From: Ardenticatenaceae bacterium
GTDB lineage: Bacteria > Chloroflexota > Anaerolineae > Promineifilales > Promineifilaceae
Direction of reading: 5' to 3'
Assembly (NCBI GenBank): GCA_020634565.1
Contig: JACKBN010000015.1
Coordinates: forward strand, 62,001 to 126,000
DNA: 64,000 nt
The notes under the pieces are model-generated. The model was not told the origin of the DNA, did not search any database, and was given only the letters and a program-made list of their open reading frames with translations. The translations under genes and the position numbers were made by a program. Position 1 is the stretch's first letter, and each line of letters opens with the position of its first letter. Positions 54,081-62,523 of this stretch are shown piece after piece.

Positions 54081-54875
54081 ATGGGTCGTATACTGCATAC
54101 GGCCCATCAATTAACAACTCTTTTAGAAAAGGTCAAGCAGTCGTTGACTGAAAAGACTCAACTGCCAGCCTTGACCTGGCGTAACCGTGCTAGAGGGCTG
54201 GCAGATTCCCTCCTTAATTTTGTATTCCCCCCTGTCTGTGGCGCTTGTAAAAAAGCAGGTTCATTATTGTGTGAAACTTGCCATGCCCAATTGCAATGGG
54301 TTCAGGCACCGCTATGTAATCGTTGCGGCCGGCCTGTAACGAAACCGACAGAGCGCTGCTCGGTTTGCCAGGAACGGCCGTTACCCCTCCACCAAATTCG
54401 TGCGGCCGTTTTGTTTGCCCATCCCGTCTCCAAGTTGATTCACAACCTGAAATACAATGGCGCTTTTGCCCTCTCCAGGCCATTGGCCCAGCTGATGGCT
54501 GACGCCTGGGCGCAGTGGCATATGCCCGTGGATCTGGTGATGCCAATACCACTGCATGCGGAACGGGAACGCAAAAGAGGGTACAATCAGTCTACGCTGC
54601 TTACCCGCGACTTCTGTAATTTGGTGGCGCTGCCGTATGTGGAAGATGGTCTGACAAGAACGCGCTTTACGACGCCACAGGTGGGCTTAACGGCCGTTGA
54701 ACGGCTAAAAAATGTACAGGATGCATTTGCTGCTAACGTAGACGTTGTGGGCAAACATGTATTGCTGATTGATGATGTGTGTACGACTGGCGCGACAATG
54801 GCAGCTGCGGCCAACATACTTATAGCGTCCGGCGCGCAGGCTGTTTCTGGCTATTGTGTGGCTCGCGCTATCTAG
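54081..54875 (+). CDS. comF: ComF-family phosphoribosyltransferase-like protein
   Basis: 264 residues. Two zinc-binding Cys pairs at the N-terminus (CGACKKAGSLLCETC, CNRCGRP, CSVCQ) precede a type I phosphoribosyltransferase fold with the PRPP loop VLLIDDVCTTGATMAAAANI. ComF is needed for DNA uptake in naturally competent bacteria, and ComF/GntX proteins are also linked to iron or sulfur scavenging. The ATG at 54081 lies in a hairpin (atgggtcgtat/atacggcccat) and lacks a ribosome site, so the true start could be later. Confidence 0.88.
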   Translation: MGRILHTAHQLTTLLEKVKQSLTEKTQLPALTWRNRARGLADSLLNFVFPPVCGACKKAGSLLCETCHAQLQWVQAPLCNRCGRPVTKPTERCSVCQERPLPLHQIRAAVLFAHPVSKLIHNLKYNGAFALSRPLAQLMADAWAQWHMPVDLVMPIPLHAERERKRGYNQSTLLTRDFCNLVALPYVEDGLTRTRFTTPQVGLTAVERLKNVQDAFAANVDVVGKHVLLIDDVCTTGATMAAAANILIASGAQAVSGYCVARAI

Positions 54876-55006
54876 GTTGTCAGAGAAATCGCCATTTAGC
54901 ATCAGTTATAATGAACTTAATCACTTTAGTTATCATACCATTTCGCATATGATGGAGATGTGTAAACAACCAGAATTTCTTTTCCAACAAAAAGGGAGAT
55001 TAGACA

Positions 55007-55573
55007 ATGGAACTATCAGTTAACGGCCGTAACATGGAAGTTACCACTAGATTACGAAACTATGTGGAAAAAAAGACAGTAAAACTTGATAGATATATGC
55101 CCAATCTGGCTGAAATACACGTAGACCTTTCCGAAACCAACGCGCGCAACGTGGTTGAACGGCAGGTGGCCCAAATCACCATTCGGGACAATCGGGGCAC
55201 CATTTTGCGGGCTGAGGAACGCAGCAATGACATGTTTGCCTCCATTGACGCAGTCGTAGACAAGCTGTACCGGCAGATTAGCCGTTATCGCGGCAAGCGG
55301 CGGCGTAAATGGCGTGGGGGCAATGGCAGCGAAGAACTGGTTATGGGTGAACCGCTGCCCCTTGAAGAAGAAATCGTTGAATCGGATGACCCGGCAATTG
55401 TGCGCACCAAGCATTTCACTATGCGTCCCATGAGCACAGACGAAGCGCTCGATCAGATTGAATTGTTGGGCCATGATTTCTTTGTTTTTTACAATGCAGA
55501 TGAGCAAGCCGTTAACGTGCTTTACCGGCGGCGTGACAATAACTACGGGTTACTTCAGCCCGACATGGATTAA
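55007..55573 (+). CDS. hpf: long-form ribosome hibernation-promoting factor
   Basis: 188 residues. An N-terminal S30AE/YfiA domain (MELSVNGRNMEVTTRLRNYV, ATITIRDNRG-like strand), a basic linker (RYRGKRRRKWRG) and the C-terminal dimerisation domain (TKHFTMRPMSTDEALDQIEL, FFVFYNADEQAVNVLYRRRD) identify the long HPF that makes 100S ribosome dimers in stationary phase. It has an aaagggag site. A strong terminator follows, so it is monocistronic. Confidence 0.95.
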   Translation: MELSVNGRNMEVTTRLRNYVEKKTVKLDRYMPNLAEIHVDLSETNARNVVERQVAQITIRDNRGTILRAEERSNDMFASIDAVVDKLYRQISRYRGKRRRKWRGGNGSEELVMGEPLPLEEEIVESDDPAIVRTKHFTMRPMSTDEALDQIELLGHDFFVFYNADEQAVNVLYRRRDNNYGLLQPDMD

Positions 55574-55585
55574 CTGATTAACGAC

Positions 55586-55630
55586 CAATTGCCCGAAAAC
55601 ACACCAACCGTTTTCGGGCAATTGTTTTTT
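55586..55630 (+). terminator. intrinsic terminator after hpf
   Basis: A perfect 15-bp stem CAATTGCCCGAAAAC / GTTTTCGGGCAATTG with a 9-nt loop and six T. Confidence 0.93.
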
Positions 55631-55644
55631 CTCCGCTATTTTCA

Positions 55645-56139
55645 ATGACAGCACCCCACATTCTTGTAGTATGTACCGCAAATATTTGCCGTTCGCCTGT
55701 TGCCGAAGCGCTATTGCAGGATAAGCTGCACGCCGCAGGGCTGGCCAGTTGGACTGTGACCTCTGCTGGCACCTGGGCTGTTGAAGGCAACGCAGCGTCG
55801 AGGTTTAGCGTTCTGCTCATGGAAGAGCAGGGGCTAGATATTCAAGCCCATCGTTCGCAGCCTGTTACCGACCAACGCATGGCGCAAACGGATTTGGTGC
55901 TGTGTATGGAAACAGAACATGTACGCACTTTGCAGCGCGATTACCCATCGCACCAACACAAAATTTATACGCTGAGGCAAATGGTAGAGAAACGGGGCAG
56001 CGTCCGGGATCCGTACGGTGGTTCGCGGCGGCAGTACGAGCGCATGGTGGCCGAGGTGGATGAATTGATCGAGCAAGGTTTGCCGCGTATTCGGGCCTTG
56101 GCGCAGGAGAATTTTCAAAAACGAGGCAGAGATGGATAG
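55645..56139 (+). CDS. low-molecular-weight protein tyrosine phosphatase
   Basis: 164 residues. The P-loop VVCTANICRSP gives the catalytic C-x5-R (Cys10, Arg16), and the general acid Asp lies in VRDPYGGS near the C-terminus. Related enzymes (Wzb, PtpA, YwlE) reverse tyrosine or arginine phosphorylation. The Thr after the catalytic Cys resembles the YwlE group more than Wzb. Its end overlaps the next gene by 8 bp. Confidence 0.92.
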   Translation: MTAPHILVVCTANICRSPVAEALLQDKLHAAGLASWTVTSAGTWAVEGNAASRFSVLLMEEQGLDIQAHRSQPVTDQRMAQTDLVLCMETEHVRTLQRDYPSHQHKIYTLRQMVEKRGSVRDPYGGSRRQYERMVAEVDELIEQGLPRIRALAQENFQKRGRDG

Positions 56140-56887
56140 AGCTGAATTGGTAGCTTATTTAGATGATTATTTGCACATTGGCGAAATAGCTGATTATGGA
56201 CCGCAAGGTTTGCAGGTAGAGACGGCCAACACAGAGGTGAAGCGCATTGCGTTGGCTGTGGATGTGTCGCCAGTGATTATAGAAACGGCCGTATCCTATC
56301 AAGCCGACATGCTCCTTGTGCACCACGGTGTACTGTGGCGGCAGGTAGAGCGTATCGCCGGGCCTTTGGGCGAGCGCGTGCGGCAAATGATGTCCCATGG
56401 CCTAAACTTGTACGCCGCCCATCTGCCGCTGGATGCTCATCCAGAAGTGGGCAATAATGCGGTGCTGGCCAAAATGTTTGGCGTTACCAACCTGGAATGG
56501 TGGTATGCGCCCACCAACGTGCCTATCGCTGTGGTCGGCGATGTGCCCTCCCAACCCAGCCTGGATGAACTGGCGGTGCAGGTCAACAGCCAGCTTAACA
56601 CCGAGGCCCACGTGCTGGCACACGGTCCAAAAACCGTGCAGCGACTGGCCATCCTCTCTGGCTTTGGCGCAGACAAGGTGGCTGAGGCCAAAGCGCAAGG
56701 GGCCGACACCTTTTTGACCGGCGAAACCTCCCATGCCAATTACTGGGCCGCCTCCGATTTGGGCATGAACGTCATTTTTGCCGGGCATTACGCTACGGAG
56801 ACGGTTGGCGTGCAGGCATTGGGTGTCCATCTCACCGAAAAATTTGGCATAGAAACAAGCTTTTTTGATTTTCCCACTAAAATGTAA
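56132..56887 (+). CDS. NIF3/DUF34-family metal-binding protein
   Basis: 251 residues. Metal-site His residues appear in LLVHHGVLW and FAGHYATETVGVQAL, with DAHPEVGNN and GADTFLTGETSH between. The family (YbgI, NIF3L1) forms toroidal hexamers and is annotated in some databases as GTP cyclohydrolase I type 2, a role that is disputed. It is translationally coupled to the phosphatase by an 8-bp overlap. Confidence 0.92.
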   Translation: MDRAELVAYLDDYLHIGEIADYGPQGLQVETANTEVKRIALAVDVSPVIIETAVSYQADMLLVHHGVLWRQVERIAGPLGERVRQMMSHGLNLYAAHLPLDAHPEVGNNAVLAKMFGVTNLEWWYAPTNVPIAVVGDVPSQPSLDELAVQVNSQLNTEAHVLAHGPKTVQRLAILSGFGADKVAEAKAQGADTFLTGETSHANYWAASDLGMNVIFAGHYATETVGVQALGVHLTEKFGIETSFFDFPTKM

Positions 56888-56959
56888 ATAGTGGCTGGTG
56901 GCTAGCTTTTAACGGCCACTAGCCATTAGCAACTACCCACTAAAACGAGGAGAGTTCTT

Positions 56960-58141
56960 GTGACTGACAAAGCAATTGCCTGGATTGATGATGAAATTGC
57001 CGCGCTAAAAGCGGCCGGCTTGTTTAACCGCATTCGCACCATCGAATCGCCCATGGACGGGCACGTAACGATAGACGGCCGTTCCCTACTCAACTTTTGT
57101 GCCAATAACTATTTGGGGCTGGCCAATCATCCTCGGCTGCGAACGGCCGTAAAAGAAGCCGTTGATCAATACGGTGTAGGGCCAGGAGCCGTGCGCACCA
57201 TTGCGGGCACCATGTCGCTGCATATTCAGCTGGAAGAGACGCTGGCGGCGTTTAAGCGGGCTGAGGCCTGCATTACCCTGCAAAGCGGCTTTACGGCCAA
57301 TTTAGCCACCATTCCGGCGCTGGTGGGCAAGGGAGACATCATCTTTTCTGATGAACTGAATCACGCCAGTATTATCGACGGTTCGCGGCTGAGCCGGGCC
57401 ACCATTGTGCGCTACAGCCACAACGATGTCGATGACCTGCGCCGTAAAATTGCCGAGACGACCGAATACGGCCGTCGTCTCATCGTCACCGACGGCGTGT
57501 TTAGCATGGATGGCGACATCGCTCCGTTAGACAAAATTTGCGAAGTGGCTGAAGAGCACGATATTTTGCTGATGGTAGATGACGCTCACGGTGAAGGCGT
57601 GCTAGGCGAAGGTGGCCGTGGCATTGTGGATCATTTTGGCCTGCATGGCCGCGTAGACGTTGAAGTGGGCACGCTCAGCAAAGCGTTTGGCGTAATGGGC
57701 GGCCTGGTTGCCGGTAAGCAACCCATCATTGACTGGCTGCGGCAGCGGGGACGGCCGTTTCTCTTTTCCAGTGCGCTCACTGTGCCCGATACGGCCGCTT
57801 GCCTGGCCGCCGTCGAACTGCTGGAAGAATCTACCGAGTTGGTGGATCGCCTGTGGAGCAATGCTGCCCTCTTCAAAAAAGAGATGCAAAACATGGGCTT
57901 TAACACCGGTGTGACTCAGACGCCCATCGTGCCCGTGATGCTGGGGGAGGCAACCCTGGCCCAAAAGTTCAGCCAGCGGCTGTTTGAGGAAGGTGTGTTT
58001 GCGATGGCTATCGGTTATCCCACTGTGCCCCAGGGCAAAGCGCGCATCCGCGTCATGAACTCCGCCGCGCATAGCCATGATGATTTGGAGCAAGCACTGG
58101 ATGTATTTGGCCGAGTTGGTAAAGAACTGGGTGTCATCTAA
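56960..58141 (+). CDS. kbl: 2-amino-3-ketobutyrate CoA ligase / alpha-oxoamine synthase
   Basis: 393 residues, a PLP enzyme of the alpha-oxoamine synthase family. Key parts: FCANNYLGLANHPRL, GAVRTIAGTMSLHI, VDDAHGEGVLGEGG, and GTLSKAFG with PLP-binding Lys241. The overall sequence looks most like Kbl, which converts 2-amino-3-oxobutyrate and CoA to glycine and acetyl-CoA in threonine breakdown. The partner threonine dehydrogenase (tdh) is not adjacent, so a biotin-type (BioF) role cannot be fully excluded. GTG start with a gaggag site. Confidence 0.88.
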   Translation: MTDKAIAWIDDEIAALKAAGLFNRIRTIESPMDGHVTIDGRSLLNFCANNYLGLANHPRLRTAVKEAVDQYGVGPGAVRTIAGTMSLHIQLEETLAAFKRAEACITLQSGFTANLATIPALVGKGDIIFSDELNHASIIDGSRLSRATIVRYSHNDVDDLRRKIAETTEYGRRLIVTDGVFSMDGDIAPLDKICEVAEEHDILLMVDDAHGEGVLGEGGRGIVDHFGLHGRVDVEVGTLSKAFGVMGGLVAGKQPIIDWLRQRGRPFLFSSALTVPDTAACLAAVELLEESTELVDRLWSNAALFKKEMQNMGFNTGVTQTPIVPVMLGEATLAQKFSQRLFEEGVFAMAIGYPTVPQGKARIRVMNSAAHSHDDLEQALDVFGRVGKELGVI

Positions 58142-58162
58142 CTTTGTACTTTATGCAGAAAC

Positions 58163-58200
58163 AAAAAAGCACCCGGACAATGACTGCCCGGGTGCTTTTT
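58163..58200. terminator. bidirectional terminator between kbl and the hypothetical gene
   Basis: AAAAAAGCACCCGG pairs with CCGGGTGCTTTTT around an 11-nt loop, with T-runs on both strands. It serves convergent genes. Confidence 0.9.
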
Positions 58201-58222
58201 AATTTCAATTGTTTGTCAGATT

Positions 58223-58618
58223 TTAGACGCCTATACTCCGAATCTGAAGCATCTGGATAAACTTGTGTCGCAGTTCAGAATGGGTAAGTAATTTCTGGAA
58301 GATGGAAGGGTAGCGTGAGCCAATATCCTCGCCTGCATAGGCCGAATCAGCTACCTGTCCCAGCCAATCGTAATCAGTCGCCACCAAGACAGAGCCGTAT
58401 CCCTGGGCTTGTTCCAGCAGTTCTAAAAAGGTATCGCCAGCTTCTGGCCAGGCATTAAGCTGTAGCAGTTCGTGTCGCAGCGTTTGAATACTCATATCCT
58501 TGCTCTGGGAATTGGCAGATTTTTCAGCAGATAGGTTTCGTTCTGGTTCATAGGATTTGGCTGCTGTCCAATACCGAGTGTCTGTAAAATGACTCACTTC
58601 TGGCTCCCGTTTGCCCAT
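58223..58618 (-). CDS. hypothetical protein, 131 aa
   Basis: No family recognised. The N-terminal 40 residues are polar and look disordered. The C-terminal 90 are predicted helical and acidic (LLQLNAWPEAGDTFLELLEQ, DYDWLGQVADSAYAGEDIG) and end in a basic helix (ELRHKFIQMLQIRS). The pattern recalls small zinc-less relatives of anti-sigma-type proteins, but I cannot support that. The ATG at 58618 lacks a clear ribosome site. It is bounded by a terminator at its 3' end, which supports a real transcript. Confidence 0.55.
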   Translation of the reverse strand: MGKREPEVSHFTDTRYWTAAKSYEPERNLSAEKSANSQSKDMSIQTLRHELLQLNAWPEAGDTFLELLEQAQGYGSVLVATDYDWLGQVADSAYAGEDIGSRYPSIFQKLLTHSELRHKFIQMLQIRSIGV

Positions 58619-58729
58619 TTTTATAGGCAATTCAGACTATTTTGCTAATTCGTGGTGTTTACAATCTCACTATAACAGAGAAACAATCAGGCTGGGCATA
58701 GGAATCCTGGACTATAGGCAGCCAATCCC

Positions 58730-60139
58730 TTAAACCTTAAATTTTTGCCCTAGCTGCGGTACGGTAACGTTTTCAAATCGCTTCTCCTGGCGCAATGCAT
58801 CGGCAAAGGCAAGTGAGGCTTCTTCTTCACCATGGACGATGAAGGTGTGAGACGGCCGTTTCTCAAAGTGTCCCGTCCATTCTAATAATTCAGCCCGATC
58901 AGCGTGGGCGCTGAGGCCGTTGATGGTCTCTACCTGGGCATTGAGCGAATACTCCTCGCCGAAAATGCGAATCTTGGACTGCTTTTCCACAATGCGCCGT
59001 CCCAGCGTGTGCGGCGCCTGCCAGCCGACAATAAGCACCGTATTGCGCGGATCTTCCACATTGTTCTTGAGGTGGTGCAAAATGCGACCTGCCTCGGCCA
59101 TGCCACTGGCGCTAATGATAACGGCCGGTTCGCGCAAAAAGTTTAGCTCTTTGGATTCGCGCGTGGAACGTGTGTAATGCATCATCTCAAAGCCAAACGG
59201 ATCGCCCTGGTGATTTTCGGCCAGGAATTGGTGCATTTCTTCATCGTAGGCTTCGGGGTGCAGCCGGTAAATGCCGGTAGCATCTACCGCCAGCGGGCTA
59301 TCTACATAGACGGGCAAATTGGGCGAAATGTCCCGTTTTTCTACCAGTTGATGCAAACGGTATACCAATTCTTGCGTACGTCCTACGGCAAAAGCGGGCA
59401 CAATCAATTTGCCGCCCCGTTGGCTGGTTTCGTTGACAATTCGCTCTAATTTGTCGGTTGCTTCGTCGATATTCTCGTGGTAGCGGTTGCCGTAAGTGCT
59501 TTCGATGAGCAGCACATCCGCTTCTTTAAGGAAGGTGGGATCGCGTAAAATGGGGCGGTCGGGGCGGCCCAAATCGCCGCTAAACACGAGGCGAATATCG
59601 CGACCGGCTTCCTGGTCAGTAATGTCCAACGCCACAATGGCGGAGCCTAGAATGTGCCCGGCATCGTAGAAGGTAAGGGTGATGTTGGGGGCGATTTTAT
59701 ACGGCCGTTCATACCCAATTCCAATGAAATTCTTCAAACTTTCTACCGCGTCTTCAATAGTGTAGATGGGTTCAAGTGGGGGCAGGTTCTGGCGCTGGCG
59801 CTTTTTGTTAACGTACTCAATGTCATACTGCTGAATTTTGGCGCTGTCGCGTAGCATGATGGCGCATAAATCGCGCGTGGCGTAGGTGCAAATAATATCG
59901 CCTGTGAAGCCGCTTTTTACCAGGTTGGGAATATTGCCACTGTGATCAATGTGGGCATGGGAGAGGACTAAAATATCAACTTCGGCGGCTGTAAAAGGCA
60001 GGTTTTGGTTGCGGCTGTAGCTTTCTTTGCGTGAACCCTGATACAGCCCGCAATCCAGCAGAATCTTCAAGCCGTTCACTTCTACAAGATGCTGCGAACC
60101 GGTGACGGTACGGACCGCACCATGAAATGTGATCTCCAT
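58730..60139 (-). CDS. MBL-fold beta-CASP ribonuclease (RNase J/CPSF73-like family)
   Basis: 469 residues. The metallo-beta-lactamase core has the metal motif SHAHIDHSGNIP, plus GHILGSA and FSGDLGRPDRPIL. The beta-CASP insert follows (VPAFAVGRTQELVY) and the C-terminal part is AHADRAELLEWTG. This is the YhfI/CPSF-type subgroup of RNA-processing exonucleases, shorter than RNase J (no C-terminal dimer domain). It has a good ggag site. It lies next to an RNase D gene on the same strand, suggesting a shared RNA-turnover role. Confidence 0.9.
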   Translation of the reverse strand: MEITFHGAVRTVTGSQHLVEVNGLKILLDCGLYQGSRKESYSRNQNLPFTAAEVDILVLSHAHIDHSGNIPNLVKSGFTGDIICTYATRDLCAIMLRDSAKIQQYDIEYVNKKRQRQNLPPLEPIYTIEDAVESLKNFIGIGYERPYKIAPNITLTFYDAGHILGSAIVALDITDQEAGRDIRLVFSGDLGRPDRPILRDPTFLKEADVLLIESTYGNRYHENIDEATDKLERIVNETSQRGGKLIVPAFAVGRTQELVYRLHQLVEKRDISPNLPVYVDSPLAVDATGIYRLHPEAYDEEMHQFLAENHQGDPFGFEMMHYTRSTRESKELNFLREPAVIISASGMAEAGRILHHLKNNVEDPRNTVLIVGWQAPHTLGRRIVEKQSKIRIFGEEYSLNAQVETINGLSAHADRAELLEWTGHFEKRPSHTFIVHGEEEASLAFADALRQEKRFENVTVPQLGQKFKV

Positions 60140-60180
60140 CGTTTTCTCCTTTTTATTTGTGGCCTTGCTTTTGTTAATTT

Positions 60181-61311
60181 TCAGCGTTTTCGCAGAACTG
60201 CCAATATATCTTTGGCATAGGTTTTGTGCCGCCAGGGGCCGATTTCCTTGATTTGGGCCAGTTCTGCTTCATCTTGGGGGTTTTTCAGGGCAATGGCCCA
60301 CAGCGCATCTTTGCTAATGATGACGTCAGACTCGACGCCTCGTTTGCTGGCTTTGTTTTTGCGCCAGGTGTGGAGCTTGTCAAAGCGGTGCATGGCTGCT
60401 TCTGGCGGCCGTTCGGGCCGTGGCGGGAAAGGAGGATACGGGGCATTGAGGGCTTCGGCGATGGTGTTGAGCAGTTGACGGCCGTATCGGCGTGTTTGTC
60501 CAGCAGACATACCATACACATCCCGCAGCGCCGAAATGCTGGACGGTGTGGTTTGCGCCAACTCGATAAGCGTTTTGTCGTGGAAAATCTTGAATAAGGG
60601 GCGGTTGCGAGCGTGCGCTTCCCTATCACGATAAATGGCCAGCGCTTTAAGCACAGCCTGCTGCTGCCGCGTCAAATCGTATGCGCCGCTGACGGACCAG
60701 AAATCGTAGTCAGGATCAAACGTATTATTGCTGAGCTTAACGTGCGTTTGGTCGGCGAAGGTTTCAGCTGCTTCTTCCAGTCGCCCGGCCGCTTCCAGCT
60801 CTTTTTCCAAATGATCGCGCAGTTGAAGCAGGTGATGGGTGTCCAGTTGGGCATAGACGAGCTGTTCGGGAGATAACGGCCGTCTGCACCAGTTTGATTT
60901 TTGGTATTTTTTATCAAGCTGAATGCCAAAAACCGTTTCCAACATGCTGGCCAGACCATACCGCTGGTACCCCAAAATGCGGGCGGCCCACATCGTGTCG
61001 AATAAGTTGTGCAGCTGCCAGCCAAACTGTCGTTTGAGCAGCATCAAATCATATTCTGCCGCGTGAAATACTTTCTCTACCGTCGGATCTTGAATGATGG
61101 CCCCCAGACCACCTGGATCTGGCACGCCCAGCGGATCGATGATGTAATCTTTTCCGGGAATCGTAATTTGAATCAGGCAGATTTCTTCGCGATACGCGTA
61201 CATGCTGTTGGCTTCCAAATCGATAGCCAGCCGAGATTCTGCCTGTAATTCCTCTAAACAAAGTTGCCAATCGGACTGCGTGGTGATGAGTTTATGCGAC
61301 GGTAATTTCAC
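60181..61311 (-). CDS. rnd: RNase D-like 3'-5' exonuclease with HRDC domain
   Basis: 376 residues. DEDDy exonuclease residues: Asp31 and Glu33 in LAIDLEANS, Asp in HAAEYDLMLL, and Tyr/Asp in VYAQLDTHHLL. An HRDC domain follows (about 210-290), then a basic C-terminal tail with a second HRDC-like segment. RNase D trims tRNA and other structured RNA 3' ends. GTG start with a ggag site. It ends 41 bp before the beta-CASP nuclease start, so the two are probably co-transcribed. Confidence 0.92.
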   Translation of the reverse strand: MKLPSHKLITTQSDWQLCLEELQAESRLAIDLEANSMYAYREEICLIQITIPGKDYIIDPLGVPDPGGLGAIIQDPTVEKVFHAAEYDLMLLKRQFGWQLHNLFDTMWAARILGYQRYGLASMLETVFGIQLDKKYQKSNWCRRPLSPEQLVYAQLDTHHLLQLRDHLEKELEAAGRLEEAAETFADQTHVKLSNNTFDPDYDFWSVSGAYDLTRQQQAVLKALAIYRDREAHARNRPLFKIFHDKTLIELAQTTPSSISALRDVYGMSAGQTRRYGRQLLNTIAEALNAPYPPFPPRPERPPEAAMHRFDKLHTWRKNKASKRGVESDVIISKDALWAIALKNPQDEAELAQIKEIGPWRHKTYAKDILAVLRKR

Positions 61312-61455
61312 AAATGATGCTCCATCAATGGGTTCTATGGAAGTGACCCCATTATAACATTTGGGTCAAGATAGCGGAGCCTGACTTTTGCTGCTTGCTC
61401 ATTTTTTGCGGAGAAGTAGTTGGATGACAATGGGTGTTTGGTAAATGCTGCCTGT

Positions 61456-62424
61456 TTACTCGTGGTTGTGGTGTAAAACGGCCGTTTCATACCATGCCCA
61501 AAACCGCCGTACCCCTTCATCTACGGAGACCTGCGGATTGTAGTCGAGCAGCCGACGCGCCTTGCTGATGTCCGCCTGATTCTTCACGAAGTCGGCAGCC
61601 AGCCGCGGTTTGTTGACCACGTTGGCTGGTCGTCCACCCAGCGCCTCGATTTTTTGCACGAATTCTTTTAGCAGTGTCGGTTCACCTCGGCCCAAATTGA
61701 TGATTTCGTAGCCCAACGGCCGTTCCAGAGCCGCGATCACGCCATCGGTAATATCTTCTACAAACGTCCAGTCGCGGTACATTTGGCCGCCATCGTACAG
61801 CGGAATTTCCTTCCCCTTGGCCACACTTTCGGCCACGAGATAAGCCATCATGTCGGGACGGCCGTTTGGCCCATAAACCGTGAAGAAGCGAACGGCCGTG
61901 TAATTCAGTCCGTAGAGATGGTGATAGGCGTGCCCCAACATTTCGGCGGCCCGTTTGGCAGCGGCGTAAGGCTGCAACGGGCGATCGCATGGGTCCGTTT
62001 CTACAAAGGGAATTTGGGTGGTGTTGCCATACACCGACGAAGTCGAAGCCATGACAAAGTTTTGCACGCTGTTCGCAGCCCGCGCGGCGTCCATCAGATT
62101 TTGCGTGCCGTTCAGGTTCACCTGCACGTACAAATCCGGATGCAGGACGGCGTTGCGCACGCCCGCCATCGCCGCCAGATGCGCCACGGCGTCAAACTTT
62201 TCTGCCTCGAATAGATCAAACATCGCCTGCCGCTGGCGAATATCTTCTTCTACCATGCGGAAGTTGGTGTAGGCGTTCAGGCGTGTTTCGTTGGCCCGCT
62301 TTTTGGCGGGGTCGTAGTAGTCGTTGAAATTGTCCAGCCCCACGACGCTGTCGCCTCGTTTGGCTAATTTTTCGGCAAGATTACTACCAATGAATCCGGC
62401 GGCGCCGGTGACTAGAATTTTCAT
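61456..62424 (-). CDS. NAD-dependent UDP-sugar epimerase (UDP-glucuronate 4-epimerase-like)
   Basis: 322 residues of the extended SDR family. TGAAGFIGSNLAEKL gives the Rossmann G7-x2-G10-x2-G13. LDNFNDYYDPAKK and HLAAMAGVRNAVLHP are typical of UDP-glucuronate 4-epimerases (GalE/CapI group). The catalytic Ser (STSSVYG) and YxxxK (YAAAK) are present. It would supply a nucleotide sugar for surface glycans, consistent with the many glycosyltransferases in the window. The exact substrate is inferred from motif resemblance. Confidence 0.88.
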   Translation of the reverse strand: MKILVTGAAGFIGSNLAEKLAKRGDSVVGLDNFNDYYDPAKKRANETRLNAYTNFRMVEEDIRQRQAMFDLFEAEKFDAVAHLAAMAGVRNAVLHPDLYVQVNLNGTQNLMDAARAANSVQNFVMASTSSVYGNTTQIPFVETDPCDRPLQPYAAAKRAAEMLGHAYHHLYGLNYTAVRFFTVYGPNGRPDMMAYLVAESVAKGKEIPLYDGGQMYRDWTFVEDITDGVIAALERPLGYEIINLGRGEPTLLKEFVQKIEALGGRPANVVNKPRLAADFVKNQADISKARRLLDYNPQVSVDEGVRRFWAWYETAVLHHNHE

Positions 62425-62444
62425 AGATTTTCTTTTGTGAATCG

Positions 62445-62523
62445 GACCCCCTCCCTAGCCCTCCCCCTGCAAGGGGGCGGGAACGGCTCCCTCTCCCTCA
62501 CAGGGAGAGGGTTGGGGTGAGGG
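62445..62523. repeat. two-hairpin REP element, intergenic copy
   Basis: A 79-bp element between the epimerase and recJ. Read on the minus strand it starts ccctcaccccaaccctctcc and ends agggggagggctagggaggg(ggtc), with two GC-rich hairpins. It matches, end to end and in hairpin order, the 80-bp element inside the glycosyltransferase gene at 20468-20547. It belongs to a dispersed REP/BIME-like family. Confidence 0.85.

Noticed and set aside
56888..56959. An inverted repeat ggctggtggctagc / ggccactagccatt before kbl
   Set aside because: Imperfect stem without T-run or clear regulator pattern; it may be chance similarity in a short gap.
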